A DNA stretch of 55,783 nucleotides from an uncultured Lachnospiraceae bacterium (GCA_950097145.1 CATNCF010000016.1:1-55783); one strand, 5' to 3'. Counted from the stretch's first letter, positions 18,453 through 28,549 are shown. Notes: generated by a model not told the origin, from the letters alone. Made by a program: numbers and translations.

Positions 18453-20552
18453 TTAAACTGTTTTTACTGCATTTGCTTTTTTCTGTTTTGCCGGACCAAA
18501 ATTTTTACTGGTGGCACAAATAACTCCGTCAAATACTACAAACATTGCCGGAAGAATAAAGATTGCAACAAACATACTGATAATGGCTCCCCGTGACATC
18601 AGGGTACATAAAGCGCCAATCATATCAATTCTGGAATAAAACGCCACGCCCACTGTCGCTGCAAAGAAACTCAACGCGCTTCCCACCACCGAAGATATCG
18701 ATGTCCGCAGTGCAATGGTGACGGCTTCTTCCTTGCCGGCTCCCCGGCTGCGCTCTTTCCGGTAACGGGTAGTCATCAGGATTGCATAATCAACCGTCGC
18801 CCCCAACTGAATGGTTCCAATAACCACAGAGGCAATAAAGGGAAGCACGGTGCCTGTGTATGCCGGAATTCCCATATTAATAAAGATGGCAAATTCAATG
18901 ACCGATACCAGAATGACGGGAATGGAAATGGATTTAAAAGTAATCAAGATAATCATAAATACTGCTAAAATGGAAACCACGCTCACCACTTTAAAATCCT
19001 TGTCCGTTATGTTGATCAAATCTTTGGTACAGGGAGCCTCTCCAATCAGCATTCCCTGAGAATCATATTTTTTCAAAATAGCATTTAATTCTGTAATCTG
19101 ATGATTCACTTCATCAGAAGCTATTTTATACTCCGAGCTTATCATCATCATCTGATAATTGTCCGTCATCAGTTTTTCCTTTGCTTCATCAGGAATCATG
19201 TCCAGCGGTACCGCAGGCCCTACCAGGGATTCTATCCCAAGTACTGCCGATACGCCGTCCACCGTCTCCATTTCTTCTTTCAGCATTCCCGCCTCTTTTT
19301 GGGATAAGCGGCTGTCAAGAAGCAAAATGTGTGTAGTATTCATCTTAAAATTCTCATCCAGCTTTTCATTTGCCTGGATGCTGGGAAGATCCTTTGGCAG
19401 CGTTCCTGCAAGGTCATAATACACACCTGTGTGGGTATATCCATACAGGGCAGGCCCCAGCATAATCAAGAACAGTACCACAAATATTTTATAATGTTTC
19501 ACTACAAAAGGAGCAATCTGCCCAAGATCCGGGATCATGGGCCTGTGTTTTGTCTTGGAAATTGGTTTGTCGAAAATCAAGAGCATGGAAGGCAAAACTG
19601 TGACGCAGCATACCACTCCTATCAGAACTCCTTTTGCCATTACAATTCCAAGATCCATTCCCAAAGTAAAGGTCATAAAGCACAATGCCGCAAAACCTGC
19701 TACGGTTGTAGTAGAGCTGCTTAAGACAGAACCCAGAGTATTGGAAATTGCATGGGACATAGCCCGCTTTTTATCCCCCGGATAACGCTCCTGATTTTCC
19801 TCATAACTGTGCCAGAGAAAAATGGAATAATCCATCGTAACTCCCAATTGGAGCACTGCAGCCAGCGCCTGGGTGATATAACAGATTTCACCGGAAACCA
19901 CATTACTTCCCAGATTATATAAAATTGCCATACCGATACTCAAAAGGAAGAATACCGGAGCCAGGAAGGAATCCATAGTCAAGGCAAGAATCACACAGGA
20001 CAGCGCTCCTGCGATTGCAACATAAGCCATCATTTCCTGATTGCATATGTCCTTGATATCTGTAACTACCGCTGACATGCCACTGACAAAGCACTGCTGG
20101 TCCGCCAGCCTGCGTATCTGTTTTACCGCCTCCATGGTATCATCTGACGACATGGAAGAATCATACAGAACCGCCATCATGGTATCACTGCCTTTTACAA
20201 ATTTTTCTTTCATATCCTCTGGAAGAATCTCCATAGGAACCGAAAGGTCTGCAACGGAATCATACCAGATTACTGTCTTAACATGGGGAACCTGCTCTAT
20301 CTCTTCCCGCAGTTTTGATATATCCTTATTCTCCATGCCTTCCACCACGCAGATAGAAAATGCTCCCGTGTGGAACTCTTTCATCAAAATATCCTGGCCT
20401 TCCATGGTCTCAATATCTCCAGGCAGATAGGATAAAATATCATAATTGATTCTGGTGTTTACAATTCCCAATACTGATGGAATCAAAAGCAGAAAACTGA
20501 TAATCAGGATTGGGACGCGAAGCTTAACAACTTTTTTTCCAAATTTAATCAT
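18453..20552 (-). CDS. MMPL/RND-family membrane exporter
   Basis: A 699-residue RND-superfamily transporter of the MMPL type, proton-driven export of hydrophobic or lipid-like cargo in known members. Two similar halves are visible, each with one membrane helix, an extracytoplasmic loop and five more helices. LGVTMDYSIFLWHSYEENQ in half one and LGATVDYAILMTTRYRKERS in half two carry the membrane Asp-Tyr pair. The frame could open at 20699, but that extension would be translated through a terminator; ATG 20552 has AAGGAAC close upstream and starts MIKFGKKVVKLRVPILIISF, a normal MMPL N-terminus. The TetR gene upstream probably controls it. Cargo is unknown. Confidence 0.85.
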   Translation of the reverse strand: MIKFGKKVVKLRVPILIISFLLLIPSVLGIVNTRINYDILSYLPGDIETMEGQDILMKEFHTGAFSICVVEGMENKDISKLREEIEQVPHVKTVIWYDSVADLSVPMEILPEDMKEKFVKGSDTMMAVLYDSSMSSDDTMEAVKQIRRLADQQCFVSGMSAVVTDIKDICNQEMMAYVAIAGALSCVILALTMDSFLAPVFFLLSIGMAILYNLGSNVVSGEICYITQALAAVLQLGVTMDYSIFLWHSYEENQERYPGDKKRAMSHAISNTLGSVLSSSTTTVAGFAALCFMTFTLGMDLGIVMAKGVLIGVVCCVTVLPSMLLIFDKPISKTKHRPMIPDLGQIAPFVVKHYKIFVVLFLIMLGPALYGYTHTGVYYDLAGTLPKDLPSIQANEKLDENFKMNTTHILLLDSRLSQKEAGMLKEEMETVDGVSAVLGIESLVGPAVPLDMIPDEAKEKLMTDNYQMMMISSEYKIASDEVNHQITELNAILKKYDSQGMLIGEAPCTKDLINITDKDFKVVSVVSILAVFMIILITFKSISIPVILVSVIEFAIFINMGIPAYTGTVLPFIASVVIGTIQLGATVDYAILMTTRYRKERSRGAGKEEAVTIALRTSISSVVGSALSFFAATVGVAFYSRIDMIGALCTLMSRGAIISMFVAIFILPAMFVVFDGVICATSKNFGPAKQKKANAVKTV

Positions 20553-20602
20553 CTTTGTTCCTTGCACTCCTCTTATAAATATTTTTGTTATAAAGGAGTA
20601 TA

Positions 20603-20640
20603 AAAAAAAAGATTGAATAAATAAATATTCAATCTCTTTT
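20603..20640 (-). terminator. Terminator after the GGDEF-HD-GYP-TetR genes
   Basis: AGATTGAATA pairs with TATTCAATCT around AATAAA and is followed on the minus strand by TTTTTTTTTATAC. It separates the TetR gene from the MMPL gene, so MMPL needs its own promoter in the following 50 bp, which is A/T-rich and contains two TATAA-like boxes. Confidence 0.85.
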
Positions 20641-20723
20641 TCCTGTATATCCCAACTATACATTTTGGCTTTCTTGTCATATCTCAAATACATTTTCACA
20701 AATTTGTAAATATTCCGGCCATG

Positions 20724-21287
20724 CTATAGTTCTTCAATCACCTCTGTCATGGATCGTGTAATCATATAATTGTAAATATCTGTGATCTCCCGGGGTTCCG
20801 CTGTCATTCCGTTCTTTATCCAGTATACCACAACAAAACACATGGACTGGGCGTAATATTTCGCAATATACTCCGGTGTCAGCCAAAAATGCCTGCGCGT
20901 TCCTGTCTGGCTCTTTCCCCGAATCACCTCCAGCAGGATATCTTCAATGCAGCGCTTGGCAATTTCTTCAAAAGAATTCTGCCCTTCCAGTTTTACCGCC
21001 CTGCTGTAAAATCCGCTGTCTGCCTTTATGGAAGTAAAAATCAGCATCAGCGCCTCATCTACCATCCCTGCATGAATCAAGGGCCTGGTGGGTTCCAGAA
21101 TCTGAGTCCGTATAATCCATTCCAGCAGTTCATATTTGTCCTGAAAATGATTGTAAAAAGTAGGACGGATGACCCCTGCCTTATCCGTTATCGCTTTAAT
21201 CGTAATTTTTTCTATGGGCTGCCCGCAGGCAAGTTCTTTAAAACTCTCTGCCAGCAGCACGTCTATCCGTTCTTTCTGTCCAGCCAC
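20724..21287 (-). CDS. TetR/AcrR-family transcriptional regulator
   Basis: 187 residues. The N-terminal HTH is clear: IEKITIKAITDKAGVIRPTF followed by YNHFQDKYELLEWIIRTQIL, the TetR recognition helix and its follow-on. The C-terminal ligand domain resembles the TetR_C_33-like group seen beside MMPL genes (EYIAKYYAQSMCFVVVYWIK). It lies 15 bp after the HD-GYP gene and is followed by a strong terminator. It most likely represses the MMPL/coiled-coil operon downstream. The ligand is unknown. Confidence 0.88.
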   Translation of the reverse strand: MAGQKERIDVLLAESFKELACGQPIEKITIKAITDKAGVIRPTFYNHFQDKYELLEWIIRTQILEPTRPLIHAGMVDEALMLIFTSIKADSGFYSRAVKLEGQNSFEEIAKRCIEDILLEVIRGKSQTGTRRHFWLTPEYIAKYYAQSMCFVVVYWIKNGMTAEPREITDIYNYMITRSMTEVIEEL

Positions 21288-21302
21288 ATCCTCACATCCC
21301 GC

Positions 21303-22346
21303 TTACACATTCAATTCCAGAATTGTCAAATTTCTGGCCGCGTCGTCTGATTTTAAATCTATTACCTCTCCAGTAGGTATGATTTTCACTTTCGGCCTTA
21401 AAATAAACTCTTTATAGTTCTCCATTACCACCGCTGTTCTTCCATCCGACAGGCTGACTTCGCATCCCACCGGATATACTGCAATTTTACGCATAAACAC
21501 ATCCACAAGCTCCGGATCAAATTCGGCTCCTGCGTTGGCCATAATATATTCCACTGCCTCGGAAGGTGAAACTGGCTCATGATACGGCAGTTTGGAAGTA
21601 AGCGCATCATATACGTCTGCCAGTTTGATAATTCTGGCATAAAGCGGTATTTCTGATCCGGATCTGCGCATGGGATAACCGCAGCCGTTATACCATTCAT
21701 GGTGCTCTAACACGCTGTCATACACCTCTGGCAGAAAATCAAAATTCTCTTTGAGAAAATCATACCCCAGCTTTGGATGCTGAACAATCATAATCCGTTC
21801 CACTTCTGTAAGAGCCCTGCGGACATTCAGCACATCTTCCTCCACAAAACGTTTTCCCACATCGTGGAGCAGCGCCGAGGTCGTTAAAATATCAAGCTCA
21901 TCCTTATTCATATTACATGCGGCTCCAATCATAGTGGATAAAACCGCCACATTTACAGAATGGAAATATACATAATCATCATACGTCTTAATATCCAGCA
22001 TATTACACATAACATCGCCGTTATTCAAAACTTCTTCCATGACATTCATGACTACTTCCTGAAGATTCTTCTGTTCCATGGGCAGATTTTTATTATCCAG
22101 AAACAAATCATGGACCATTTTCAAAGCTTCCCGCTTGACTTCCGGGCGGATCACCTGTGTAACCATCAAATCTTCTGTAAATTCATCATCAATATAAATT
22201 CCGGGAAATCCCAGTTTCAGCAGTTCCTGGAGATTGTCATGATTTAAAATCAGATGTTTTCCCAAAATCAGACGTCCCTCTCCATTATAAATATCCTGTC
22301 CCAGGGTCATTCCCGGTTCTACTTTTGCCATAGGCATATAACGCAT
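21303..22346 (-). CDS. HD-GYP-domain cyclic-di-GMP phosphodiesterase
   Basis: 347 residues; hydrolyses c-di-GMP in known family members. An N-terminal segment (1-60) starts MRYMPMAKVEPGMTLGQDIY, a common DUF3391-like lead. The HD-GYP domain follows: SALLHDVGKRF metal site, VQHPKLGYDFL, VLEHHEWYNGCGYP signature and KLADVYDALTSK. All expected metal-binding His and Asp residues appear present. A PilZ-like or small beta tail ends the protein. It lies 23 bp downstream of a GGDEF cyclase, so synthesis and breakdown of the same messenger are encoded together. Confidence 0.9.
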   Translation of the reverse strand: MRYMPMAKVEPGMTLGQDIYNGEGRLILGKHLILNHDNLQELLKLGFPGIYIDDEFTEDLMVTQVIRPEVKREALKMVHDLFLDNKNLPMEQKNLQEVVMNVMEEVLNNGDVMCNMLDIKTYDDYVYFHSVNVAVLSTMIGAACNMNKDELDILTTSALLHDVGKRFVEEDVLNVRRALTEVERIMIVQHPKLGYDFLKENFDFLPEVYDSVLEHHEWYNGCGYPMRRSGSEIPLYARIIKLADVYDALTSKLPYHEPVSPSEAVEYIMANAGAEFDPELVDVFMRKIAVYPVGCEVSLSDGRTAVVMENYKEFILRPKVKIIPTGEVIDLKSDDAARNLTILELNV

Positions 22347-22369
22347 ACTCAGCTACCTCCTGTTTATAC

Positions 22370-24049
22370 TTAGCCATTTTTATTCATTGCTTCTTTCTGA
22401 GCCCGCTTACAGCGGTACATTTGTTCGTCCGCACGCCCAACAGTATCTTGAAGATTCATATCAACACTGCGGTTATATTTTGCAAAACCGGAAGCTATCT
22501 GCATAAAATCTTTGACCTGTGTTCCCTGCAGATTTGCCAGCCAGTCGCACATCTGTTTTGCTCTTTTCTCATAAATTTCTTCTGTAATACTATCGGAAAT
22601 CAGACAAAATTCATCTCCCCCTATGCGGTAAATTTCTCCCAGTTCTCCAAACACGTCGCGAATAATTTCACTTCCGGTTATCAAGTAACAGTCTCCCATT
22701 CCATGTCCATAAAGGTCATTCATCATTTTCAGATTATTCAGGTCAAACATGACCACTCCATATTTTTTAAATTCTCCCTTATTGATTTGATGCAGCTCAT
22801 TTTCAAAGCTTCTGCGGTTTTTTAAAAGAGTAAGCCCATCCAATTCAGCCTCTTCCAAAATCGCTTCCGCCTCTTTCCCCACCTGGATGAGCTTGATGGA
22901 ATCCCTCAGAAACTGTCCCGTCAATACCAGAACATAGATCAAACACCCAATCCTGGAAAAATATGCCGCATCATCATGGAATCTATAATAATAATTTACT
23001 GCATCCAAGATTACGCAAAGCCCTACGATACTGATGCAGACCGCATTCTTCCACAAATCCCCTCTGGACTTTATTCCCTGTTTTCCCTTATGAACTACAA
23101 ACTGTACCCCAAGAGCCACCACTGCCACGGCAACAGAAACCCCTACTATATGTGTAAACCATAGGGTCCGGCGCATATCAAACAAGCCAAAAAACTGCCC
23201 CAGCAGGCTAAATGCAATATCTGCTTCACTAACTGCAGCAAGTATACCCAAAAGACGGTTATTCTCTTTGGGATATACCTCCTTCATAAAATATATGATA
23301 GGAAGGGGCATCAGTTTTAAACTGATAATGGTAATTTGACTGCACAGAAGTTCTCTGCCAAACATAATCATGGGCGCCTGCGTCTCAAAAGCAGACCAAA
23401 CAGCAAAATGTATGGCAAAAAGCCCCAGCCAAAGAATTCCTTTATGCAAGTGAAGTTTCCTGCCAAAAACAAACCAGCCGATTACCAGCATCAGCCCCAG
23501 GGCAAATACAATATAACTGATGGTAATTGATAAAAATTTATCTTTTATCATATCCATCACAATCTTTGACTGAAGCCCGCAGACAAATTCTGGAATCTTT
23601 ATATGATCCCAATCATAACAATTCTTTATATGTATTTCTAACAGCCCGCCTGAATATCCATTCCATAACTGCACAAAATTCCAGCAGTTCCCCGTCGTCC
23701 TGCTTTTTGCCTTGTCAGGCACCTTGCATTCATAAACCTTTTCTCCATTAATAAATACGTCTGCAAGCTGATGTGAGGTGTAAAATCCAATAGAATTTAC
23801 AAAATTAATCTGCTCAGGAAGCCGCTTTTTCAGAATAATCTCCTGTTCTCCATCAACTATATCCAATTCTTTGGGAAGTTTGGCATATTCCTGTGTATTT
23901 TGTCCTGCAACAACCGTCCAGTCCTCATTATAGGATATATCCTCTGCCATTCCTGGAATCTCTCTGTCCGCAGGATAAAGCGCCAGTGCCAATATTACAA
24001 ATAAAAGAGCTGCTGCTATTTCTATCAGGTGTATTTTCAAAACTTTCAC
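22370..24049 (-). CDS. Membrane diguanylate cyclase, 7TMR-DISM sensor + GGDEF
   Basis: 559 residues. One N-terminal helix (IAAALLFVILALALYP), an extracytoplasmic beta domain of about 30-185 of the 7TMR-DISM type, seven membrane helices (about 190-390), then GGDEF with LDGLTLLKNRRSFENEL and the intact catalytic signature RIGGDEFCLI. No RxxD inhibitory site is seen five residues before GGDEF, so product inhibition may be absent. The GTG at 24049 has AAAAGGAG 7 nt upstream; the ATG at 24091 has none. It should make c-di-GMP in response to an outside ligand, probably a carbohydrate-like molecule in this sensor family. It is first in a likely three-gene unit. Confidence 0.9.
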   Translation of the reverse strand: MKVLKIHLIEIAAALLFVILALALYPADREIPGMAEDISYNEDWTVVAGQNTQEYAKLPKELDIVDGEQEIILKKRLPEQINFVNSIGFYTSHQLADVFINGEKVYECKVPDKAKSRTTGNCWNFVQLWNGYSGGLLEIHIKNCYDWDHIKIPEFVCGLQSKIVMDMIKDKFLSITISYIVFALGLMLVIGWFVFGRKLHLHKGILWLGLFAIHFAVWSAFETQAPMIMFGRELLCSQITIISLKLMPLPIIYFMKEVYPKENNRLLGILAAVSEADIAFSLLGQFFGLFDMRRTLWFTHIVGVSVAVAVVALGVQFVVHKGKQGIKSRGDLWKNAVCISIVGLCVILDAVNYYYRFHDDAAYFSRIGCLIYVLVLTGQFLRDSIKLIQVGKEAEAILEEAELDGLTLLKNRRSFENELHQINKGEFKKYGVVMFDLNNLKMMNDLYGHGMGDCYLITGSEIIRDVFGELGEIYRIGGDEFCLISDSITEEIYEKRAKQMCDWLANLQGTQVKDFMQIASGFAKYNRSVDMNLQDTVGRADEQMYRCKRAQKEAMNKNG

Positions 24050-24147
24050 TGGCTGTCTCCTTTTCGCATTTACTATTTTACATTTTAACATATATTTATA
24101 AAAAATAAAACATTTTTCCAGCAGGCTGATAAAATAAAAAATGTATA

Positions 24148-24201
24148 AAAAGAGCCGTAAACTCTTGATTCCTCTGGGAAATCCTCAAGTTCACGGCTCT
24201 T
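24148..24201 (-). terminator. Terminator of the tRNA cluster
   Basis: AAGAGCCGT...ACGGCTCTT forms a long imperfect hairpin followed on the minus strand by TTTTTATACATTTTTT. It begins about 10 bp after tRNA-Gly(GCC). Confidence 0.85.
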
Positions 24202-24210
24202 ATCCATTAG

Positions 24211-24283
24211 AGCGATAGACGGGGCTCGAACCCGCGGTCTCGACCTTGGCAAGGTCGCGCGTTACCAACTACGCCACTATCGC
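24211..24283 (-). tRNA. tRNA-Gly (anticodon GCC)
   Basis: A 73-nt cloverleaf with acceptor GCGATAG/CTATCGC, anticodon loop TTGCCAA and T-loop GGTTCGAGCCC. CCA is not encoded. It is last of three tRNAs transcribed together. Confidence 0.95.
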
Positions 24284-24287
24284 ACAA

Positions 24288-24358
24288 AGCGGGTGATGGG
24301 AATCGAACCCACGTATCCAGCTTGGAAGGCTGGTGTTCTACCATTGAACTACACCCGC
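24288..24358 (-). tRNA. tRNA-Gly (anticodon TCC)
   Basis: A 71-nt cloverleaf with acceptor GCGGGTG/CACCCGC, anticodon loop CTTCCAA and T-loop GGTTCGATTCC. CCA is not encoded. It lies 4 bp before tRNA-Gly(GCC). Confidence 0.95.
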
Positions 24359-24378
24359 ACAGACACCTTACAGTGCAA

Positions 24379-24451
<73 letters not shown>

Positions 24452-24527
24452 TTGCTGTGTTTCAGCAACGATATTATTTTACACATATATATATCATTTG
24501 TCAATACCTTTTTTTATTTTTTTCAAC

Positions 24528-24706
24528 CTGGGGGTAACAGTTCAGCCATGGTCAACATGATGGGCGAATCACGCTGGCATGAATGAGCACACCATGCGAA
24601 CCATGAGCGGAATGCCCCTTAAGCCTCAGGCAGAAGCTGCTTGTCTGAAGGGCATGGGCTGAACGGTAACAGCCCGGCCATTATGGCTATGGCCAGGCTG
24701 TTACCT
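24528..24706. repeat. Structured intergenic block of nested inverted repeats
   Basis: Between the tRNAs and the AIM24 gene. GTAACAGCC/GGCTGTTAC hairpin at 24666-24704 (with GGCCAT/ATGGCC inside), ATGCCCCTT/AAGGGCAT hairpin at about 24612-24654, and an outer pairing GTTCAGCC (about 24540) with GGCTGAAC (about 24657). GGTAACAG recurs at both ends. No ORF spans it. It could be a REP-type repeat, a small RNA, or simply the 3' structure of the AIM24 transcript. Confidence 0.55.
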
Positions 24707-24707
24707 C

Positions 24708-25388
24708 TTATCTGCTGGGAATCATCTTTATGATTCTTCCGGCAAATTCATTAAAGTTCTGGGTCTGCAGAATCACTCTTCCAGGACCTGTCAGCTTTGT
24801 CAGAAACAGTCCCTCTCCGCCAAAGAATATGTTTTTCAAGCCTTTCACTGTCTCAATCTCATACTTGACAGATTTTTCAAAAGCAACCACATTTCCGGTA
24901 TCAACTTTTATCACTTCTCCCGGCGCCAGGTTCTTTTCCACCTTATTTCCGTCAATCTCCAAAAATACCATGCCTTTTCCAGAAATATCCTGTAGGATAA
25001 AGCCCTCCCCGCCGAACAGGCCCGCTGACAATTTCTTGGTCAGCGCAACACTCAGTGTGACACTTTCCTGAGCACATAAGAAAGCTCCCTTCTGGCAGAT
25101 CATTCCTCCAGTAAGACCCACATCTACTGGAAGCACTTCTCCAGCAACGGTAGAAGCAAATGCAATCATTGCACCCGGCCGCTCTGCTTTATAAGTTGCC
25201 ATAAACAGGGACTCTCCAGAGAACATTCTTCCGATACTCTTTCCCAAGCCGCCTTTCATATTGGAATCCATTGCAATCCCTTCACTCATCCATGCCATTC
25301 CACCAGACTGGGTATACATACTCTCTCCTGCTGTGTCAAAAACCACTTCCACTGCGGGCATGGTATCACCTAATACTTCATATCTCAT
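24708..25388 (-). CDS. AIM24/TIGR00266-family protein
   Basis: 226 residues with the glycine-rich beta fold of the AIM24 family: AGESMYTQSGGMAWMSEGIA, MFSGESLFMATYKAERPGA, AGLFGGEGFILQDISGKG, KNIFFGGEGLFLTKLTGPGR. Bacterial members have no settled biochemical function. RBS AAGGAG precedes ATG 25388. It stands alone between the chemotaxis receptor gene (98 bp upstream) and the structured block. A small hairpin (GGCAGA/TCTGCC, 25429-25442) lies between it and the receptor gene. Confidence 0.9.
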   Translation of the reverse strand: MRYEVLGDTMPAVEVVFDTAGESMYTQSGGMAWMSEGIAMDSNMKGGLGKSIGRMFSGESLFMATYKAERPGAMIAFASTVAGEVLPVDVGLTGGMICQKGAFLCAQESVTLSVALTKKLSAGLFGGEGFILQDISGKGMVFLEIDGNKVEKNLAPGEVIKVDTGNVVAFEKSVKYEIETVKGLKNIFFGGEGLFLTKLTGPGRVILQTQNFNEFAGRIIKMIPSR

Positions 25389-25486
25389 GTTGTCTCTCCT
25401 TATAAATAATGTTTATTTTAAGAAATCCGGCAGATTTCTGCCAGTTTCCTTAATTGCTAAAAAATCACAAAAATCCATATCCATCG

Positions 25487-26980
25487 TTACAGATACTGCT
25501 CCATATCTTCCGCAGTATTCTGAATCATGGTGATAGCTTCCTTGGCCTGCTGTGCATACTGCAAATTTTTCTCACTGAGAGAACTTGCCTGCTCCGCGCT
25601 GGCCGTCACCTGCTGGGTTGTCGCCGATAATTGTGAAATACTTTCTACTATACGGTTATTTGCGTCGGAAAGGTGGCTGATTCTCTGATCTATTTCCTGA
25701 ACATTTTCAATTAATGTTTCCATATTCTGATCCAGTTTCTCAAAGCTGTCTGCCGCTGTATGTATCATTTTATTTTGATTATCCGTGGCGGCAACAGAAT
25801 CTCCCACTGATTTCACCACCTGATCCGCATTCTCATTTAATTCAGCAATAATTCTTGTAATACTTTCCGTAGAACTTTTGGTCTGTTCCGCTAACTGGCG
25901 GATCTGATCTGCCACCACTGCGAAACCGCGTCCTGCTTCCCCCGCTCTGGCGCTTTCAATGGAGGCATTCAATGCAAGCAGATTTGTCTGGCCTGAGATC
26001 TCCAGAATCATATCTGTGATTTCCTCCACCTCTTTCGTCTTATCCTGCAGCCTGCCCATGGATTCTGTTACTTGGCCATTGGTTGCCGCAATCAGAGCCG
26101 ACTGCCCTTTCAATTCTTCCATTACCCGCATATTTTCCTGAATGCTGGCATTGGAGTCTTTGGCAATTTCCACCATCTGGCTGGAATGCTCCAGCGTCTC
26201 TTGTATGGATTCCTGAATATTTTGTGTCATAATACTCTGTTCTGAAATGTTCTCTGCCGTGGTCCCTGTAGCTGTTGAAATTTCCTGCATACTGCGGGCC
26301 ACCACCTGGGTAGAGTCCACAAGTCCATCCACCATCTCTGTACTATGATCGGATTTTTCCTTGATGGTCTGTGAGACATTTACCATCCCTTCCATCATTA
26401 CCTGCTGCTTTCCGCTCTGTTCCTGCACGGTTCCCAGCGCATGGTCACTGAATAGTTTCGCCAGCCCTCCCGCTCTGGTAATCACATACAGTACCCCAAG
26501 GGTAACATAAATCGTACACACTCCGTCCACATCCATGATAAAAACATGCTTTGTTATCCGCACAATAAGCTGTATCACATATAATATGAAATAAACCGCA
26601 GCCGTTGCTTTATAGTTTTTTGCATCATAATATGGAATCTGAATGGCAAGAACGCCAATCATGATAATATTTATAAATTCTGCGTCTGTCTGAAGGGCCA
26701 TCAAAAGATAAAGGAGCCCAAACTCTATGCTGATGGCCGTTTTTAATTTTGGCGTAGCACGATCTCCAAAAAACAAAAATGTATTAAGTATCACTGAAAC
26801 AATAATTATTACAGTATTTCCCACCGCTGTTGGCAGCGCCATGTTTCCAGTCCCGTGTTTCAGCCATAAAAAAGCCAGATAGCCAATCCACACTGCCAGG
26901 ACAGCCAAATGAAACAGGCGGTTCATGGCATGGAAGCGTTCTGTCTTATCATTGTAGCGAAACTTATTCTCTGATCCCAT
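25487..26980 (-). CDS. Methyl-accepting chemotaxis protein with polytopic membrane sensor
   Basis: 497 residues. About six N-terminal hydrophobic helices (25-180), without a large periplasmic domain and without a clear HAMP domain, lead straight into an MCP signalling coiled coil. The hairpin tip is conserved: [20 protein letters not shown] then [20 protein letters not shown] and [12 protein letters not shown]. The start at 26980 has AGGAGG 6 nt upstream; the frame runs to 27031 without a ribosome site. Transcription is divergent from the CoA-transferase gene, and a TATAAT box lies at 27020-27025 (minus). No flagellar or Che genes are in the window, so the signal and output are unknown. Confidence 0.9.
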   Translation of the reverse strand: MGSENKFRYNDKTERFHAMNRLFHLAVLAVWIGYLAFLWLKHGTGNMALPTAVGNTVIIIVSVILNTFLFFGDRATPKLKTAISIEFGLLYLLMALQTDAEFINIIMIGVLAIQIPYYDAKNYKATAAVYFILYVIQLIVRITKHVFIMDVDGVCTIYVTLGVLYVITRAGGLAKLFSDHALGTVQEQSGKQQVMMEGMVNVSQTIKEKSDHSTEMVDGLVDSTQVVARSMQEISTATGTTAENISEQSIMTQNIQESIQETLEHSSQMVEIAKDSNASIQENMRVMEELKGQSALIAATNGQVTESMGRLQDKTKEVEEITDMILEISGQTNLLALNASIESARAGEAGRGFAVVADQIRQLAEQTKSSTESITRIIAELNENADQVVKSVGDSVAATDNQNKMIHTAADSFEKLDQNMETLIENVQEIDQRISHLSDANNRIVESISQLSATTQQVTASAEQASSLSEKNLQYAQQAKEAITMIQNTAEDMEQYL

Positions 26981-27111
26981 AATATTCCTCCTCCACAAGT
27001 TTGTCTTAAATCCATTTTTATTATAGTACAATTTCTCTTATTCTTCCACTGGAAAATATGCTTTTTTGTTGTTTTTCACGGTATTTTTTCAAGATTATAT
27101 TTACAGGCTTA

Positions 27112-27140
27112 TTGACCCTCGGGCAGAAAGGTGATAAGAT
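27112..27140 (+). promoter_or_regulatory. Promoter of the CoA-transferase gene
   Basis: TTGACC at 27112-27117 and TAAGAT at 27135-27140 are spaced 17 bp apart, 53 bp before the ATG, with GGGAGG in front of the start. Confidence 0.75.
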
Positions 27141-27193
27141 GAACATATGTTACAGATTTAACAATCTTATTTTATTTTCAGGGAGGTTTTAAC

Positions 27194-28534
27194 ATGGATT
27201 ATACACAGGAATACCAGCAGAAACTTGTTTCTGCTGATGAAGCTGTCAAAATTGTCAATTCCGGCGATTGGGTGGATTACGGCTGGTGCAACGGCACTCC
27301 GGATGTACTGGATCAGGCGCTGGCAAAACGTACAGATGAATTAAAGGATATAAATTTACGGGGCGGCATTCTTCTAAAACCGCTTGCTGTATTTGAACGG
27401 GAAGATGCCGGAGAGCATTTCACCTGGAATTCCTGGCACATGGGCGGCATAGAGCGCAAGCTTATCAACCGGGGCTGTGCATATTATGCCCCGATCCGCT
27501 ACTCTGAACTGCCCCGTTACTACCGGGAGTCCGACACGAAGAATCAGGTAGCAATGTTCCAGGTATCCCCAATGGACAAGCACGGATATTTTAATTTCGG
27601 CCCCAATGCTTCCCATCTCGCCGCTGTCTGTGAAACATCTGCAAAAATCATTGTGGAAGTAAACAAAAATATGCCCAGATGCCTGGGAGGCTTTGAAAAC
27701 GGCGTGCATATTTCCCAGGTAGATTTTGTTGTAGAAGGAAATCATGCACCCATCGGGGAACTGGGAGGCGGCGGCGCTGCCACAGAGGTAGACAAGGCTG
27801 TTGCAAAACTGATCGTGGAAGAAATTCCCAACGGCGCCTGCCTGCAGCTTGGCATTGGCGGTATGCCCAATGCGGTAGGTTCTCTCATTGCAGAATCTGA
27901 TCTGAAGGATTTAGGCGTTCATACCGAAATGTATGTGGATGCCTTTGTAGATATTGCAAAAGCAGGTAAAATCAACGGTTCTAAGAAGAATATTGACCGT
28001 TTCCGCCAGGCTTATGCTTTTGGCGCGGGAACAAAGAAAATGTACGATTATCTGGATGAAAACCCAGAGCTGATGAGCGCCCCGGTAAGCTACACCAATG
28101 ATATCCGCTCTATCTCCGCACTGGATAATTTCATGTCCATCAACAATGCTGTCGATATTGACCTCTTCGGGCAAGTCAGCTCTGAGAGTTCAGGAATCAA
28201 GCATATCAGCGGCGCTGGCGGACAGTTGGACTTTGTACTTGGCGCATATCTGTCTAACGGCGGCAAGAGCTTTATTTGCTGTTCTTCCACCTTCAAGACC
28301 AGAGACGGTGAGTTGAAATCCAGAATTCTGCCCACCCTGCATCCTGGTTCTGTTGTTACTGATACCCGGGCAAATATCCATTATCTTGTAACAGAGTACG
28401 GAAAAGTGAACCTGAAAGGCCTATCCTCCTGGCAGAAATGCGAAGCGATTATCTCTGTGGCACACCCTGAGTTCCGGGACGAGCTTATCAAAGAGGCTGA
28501 GAAGATGCATATCTGGAGAAGAAGCAATAAATAG
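27194..28534 (+). CDS. but: Butyryl-CoA:acetate CoA-transferase
   Basis: 446 residues. Swaps CoA between butyryl-CoA and acetate, giving butyrate and acetyl-CoA; this is the terminal step of colonic butyrate formation. The sequence closely follows the Roseburia/Eubacterium enzyme as I recall it: [78 protein letters not shown] with the expected nucleophile Glu245, [33 protein letters not shown]. Related 4-hydroxybutyrate or propionate transferases share the fold, so substrate preference is inferred. It is monocistronic with its own promoter. Codon use is rich in GGC/GCC compared with neighbours, consistent with high expression. Confidence 0.87.
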   Translation: MDYTQEYQQKLVSADEAVKIVNSGDWVDYGWCNGTPDVLDQALAKRTDELKDINLRGGILLKPLAVFEREDAGEHFTWNSWHMGGIERKLINRGCAYYAPIRYSELPRYYRESDTKNQVAMFQVSPMDKHGYFNFGPNASHLAAVCETSAKIIVEVNKNMPRCLGGFENGVHISQVDFVVEGNHAPIGELGGGGAATEVDKAVAKLIVEEIPNGACLQLGIGGMPNAVGSLIAESDLKDLGVHTEMYVDAFVDIAKAGKINGSKKNIDRFRQAYAFGAGTKKMYDYLDENPELMSAPVSYTNDIRSISALDNFMSINNAVDIDLFGQVSSESSGIKHISGAGGQLDFVLGAYLSNGGKSFICCSSTFKTRDGELKSRILPTLHPGSVVTDTRANIHYLVTEYGKVNLKGLSSWQKCEAIISVAHPEFRDELIKEAEKMHIWRRSNK

Positions 28535-28549
28535 GATTTTGTCTGTATA

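Noticed and set aside
20553..20699. N-terminal extension of the MMPL gene by 49 codons
   Set aside because: It would be translated through a strong terminator hairpin and has no ribosome site; ATG 20552 gives the family N-terminus.
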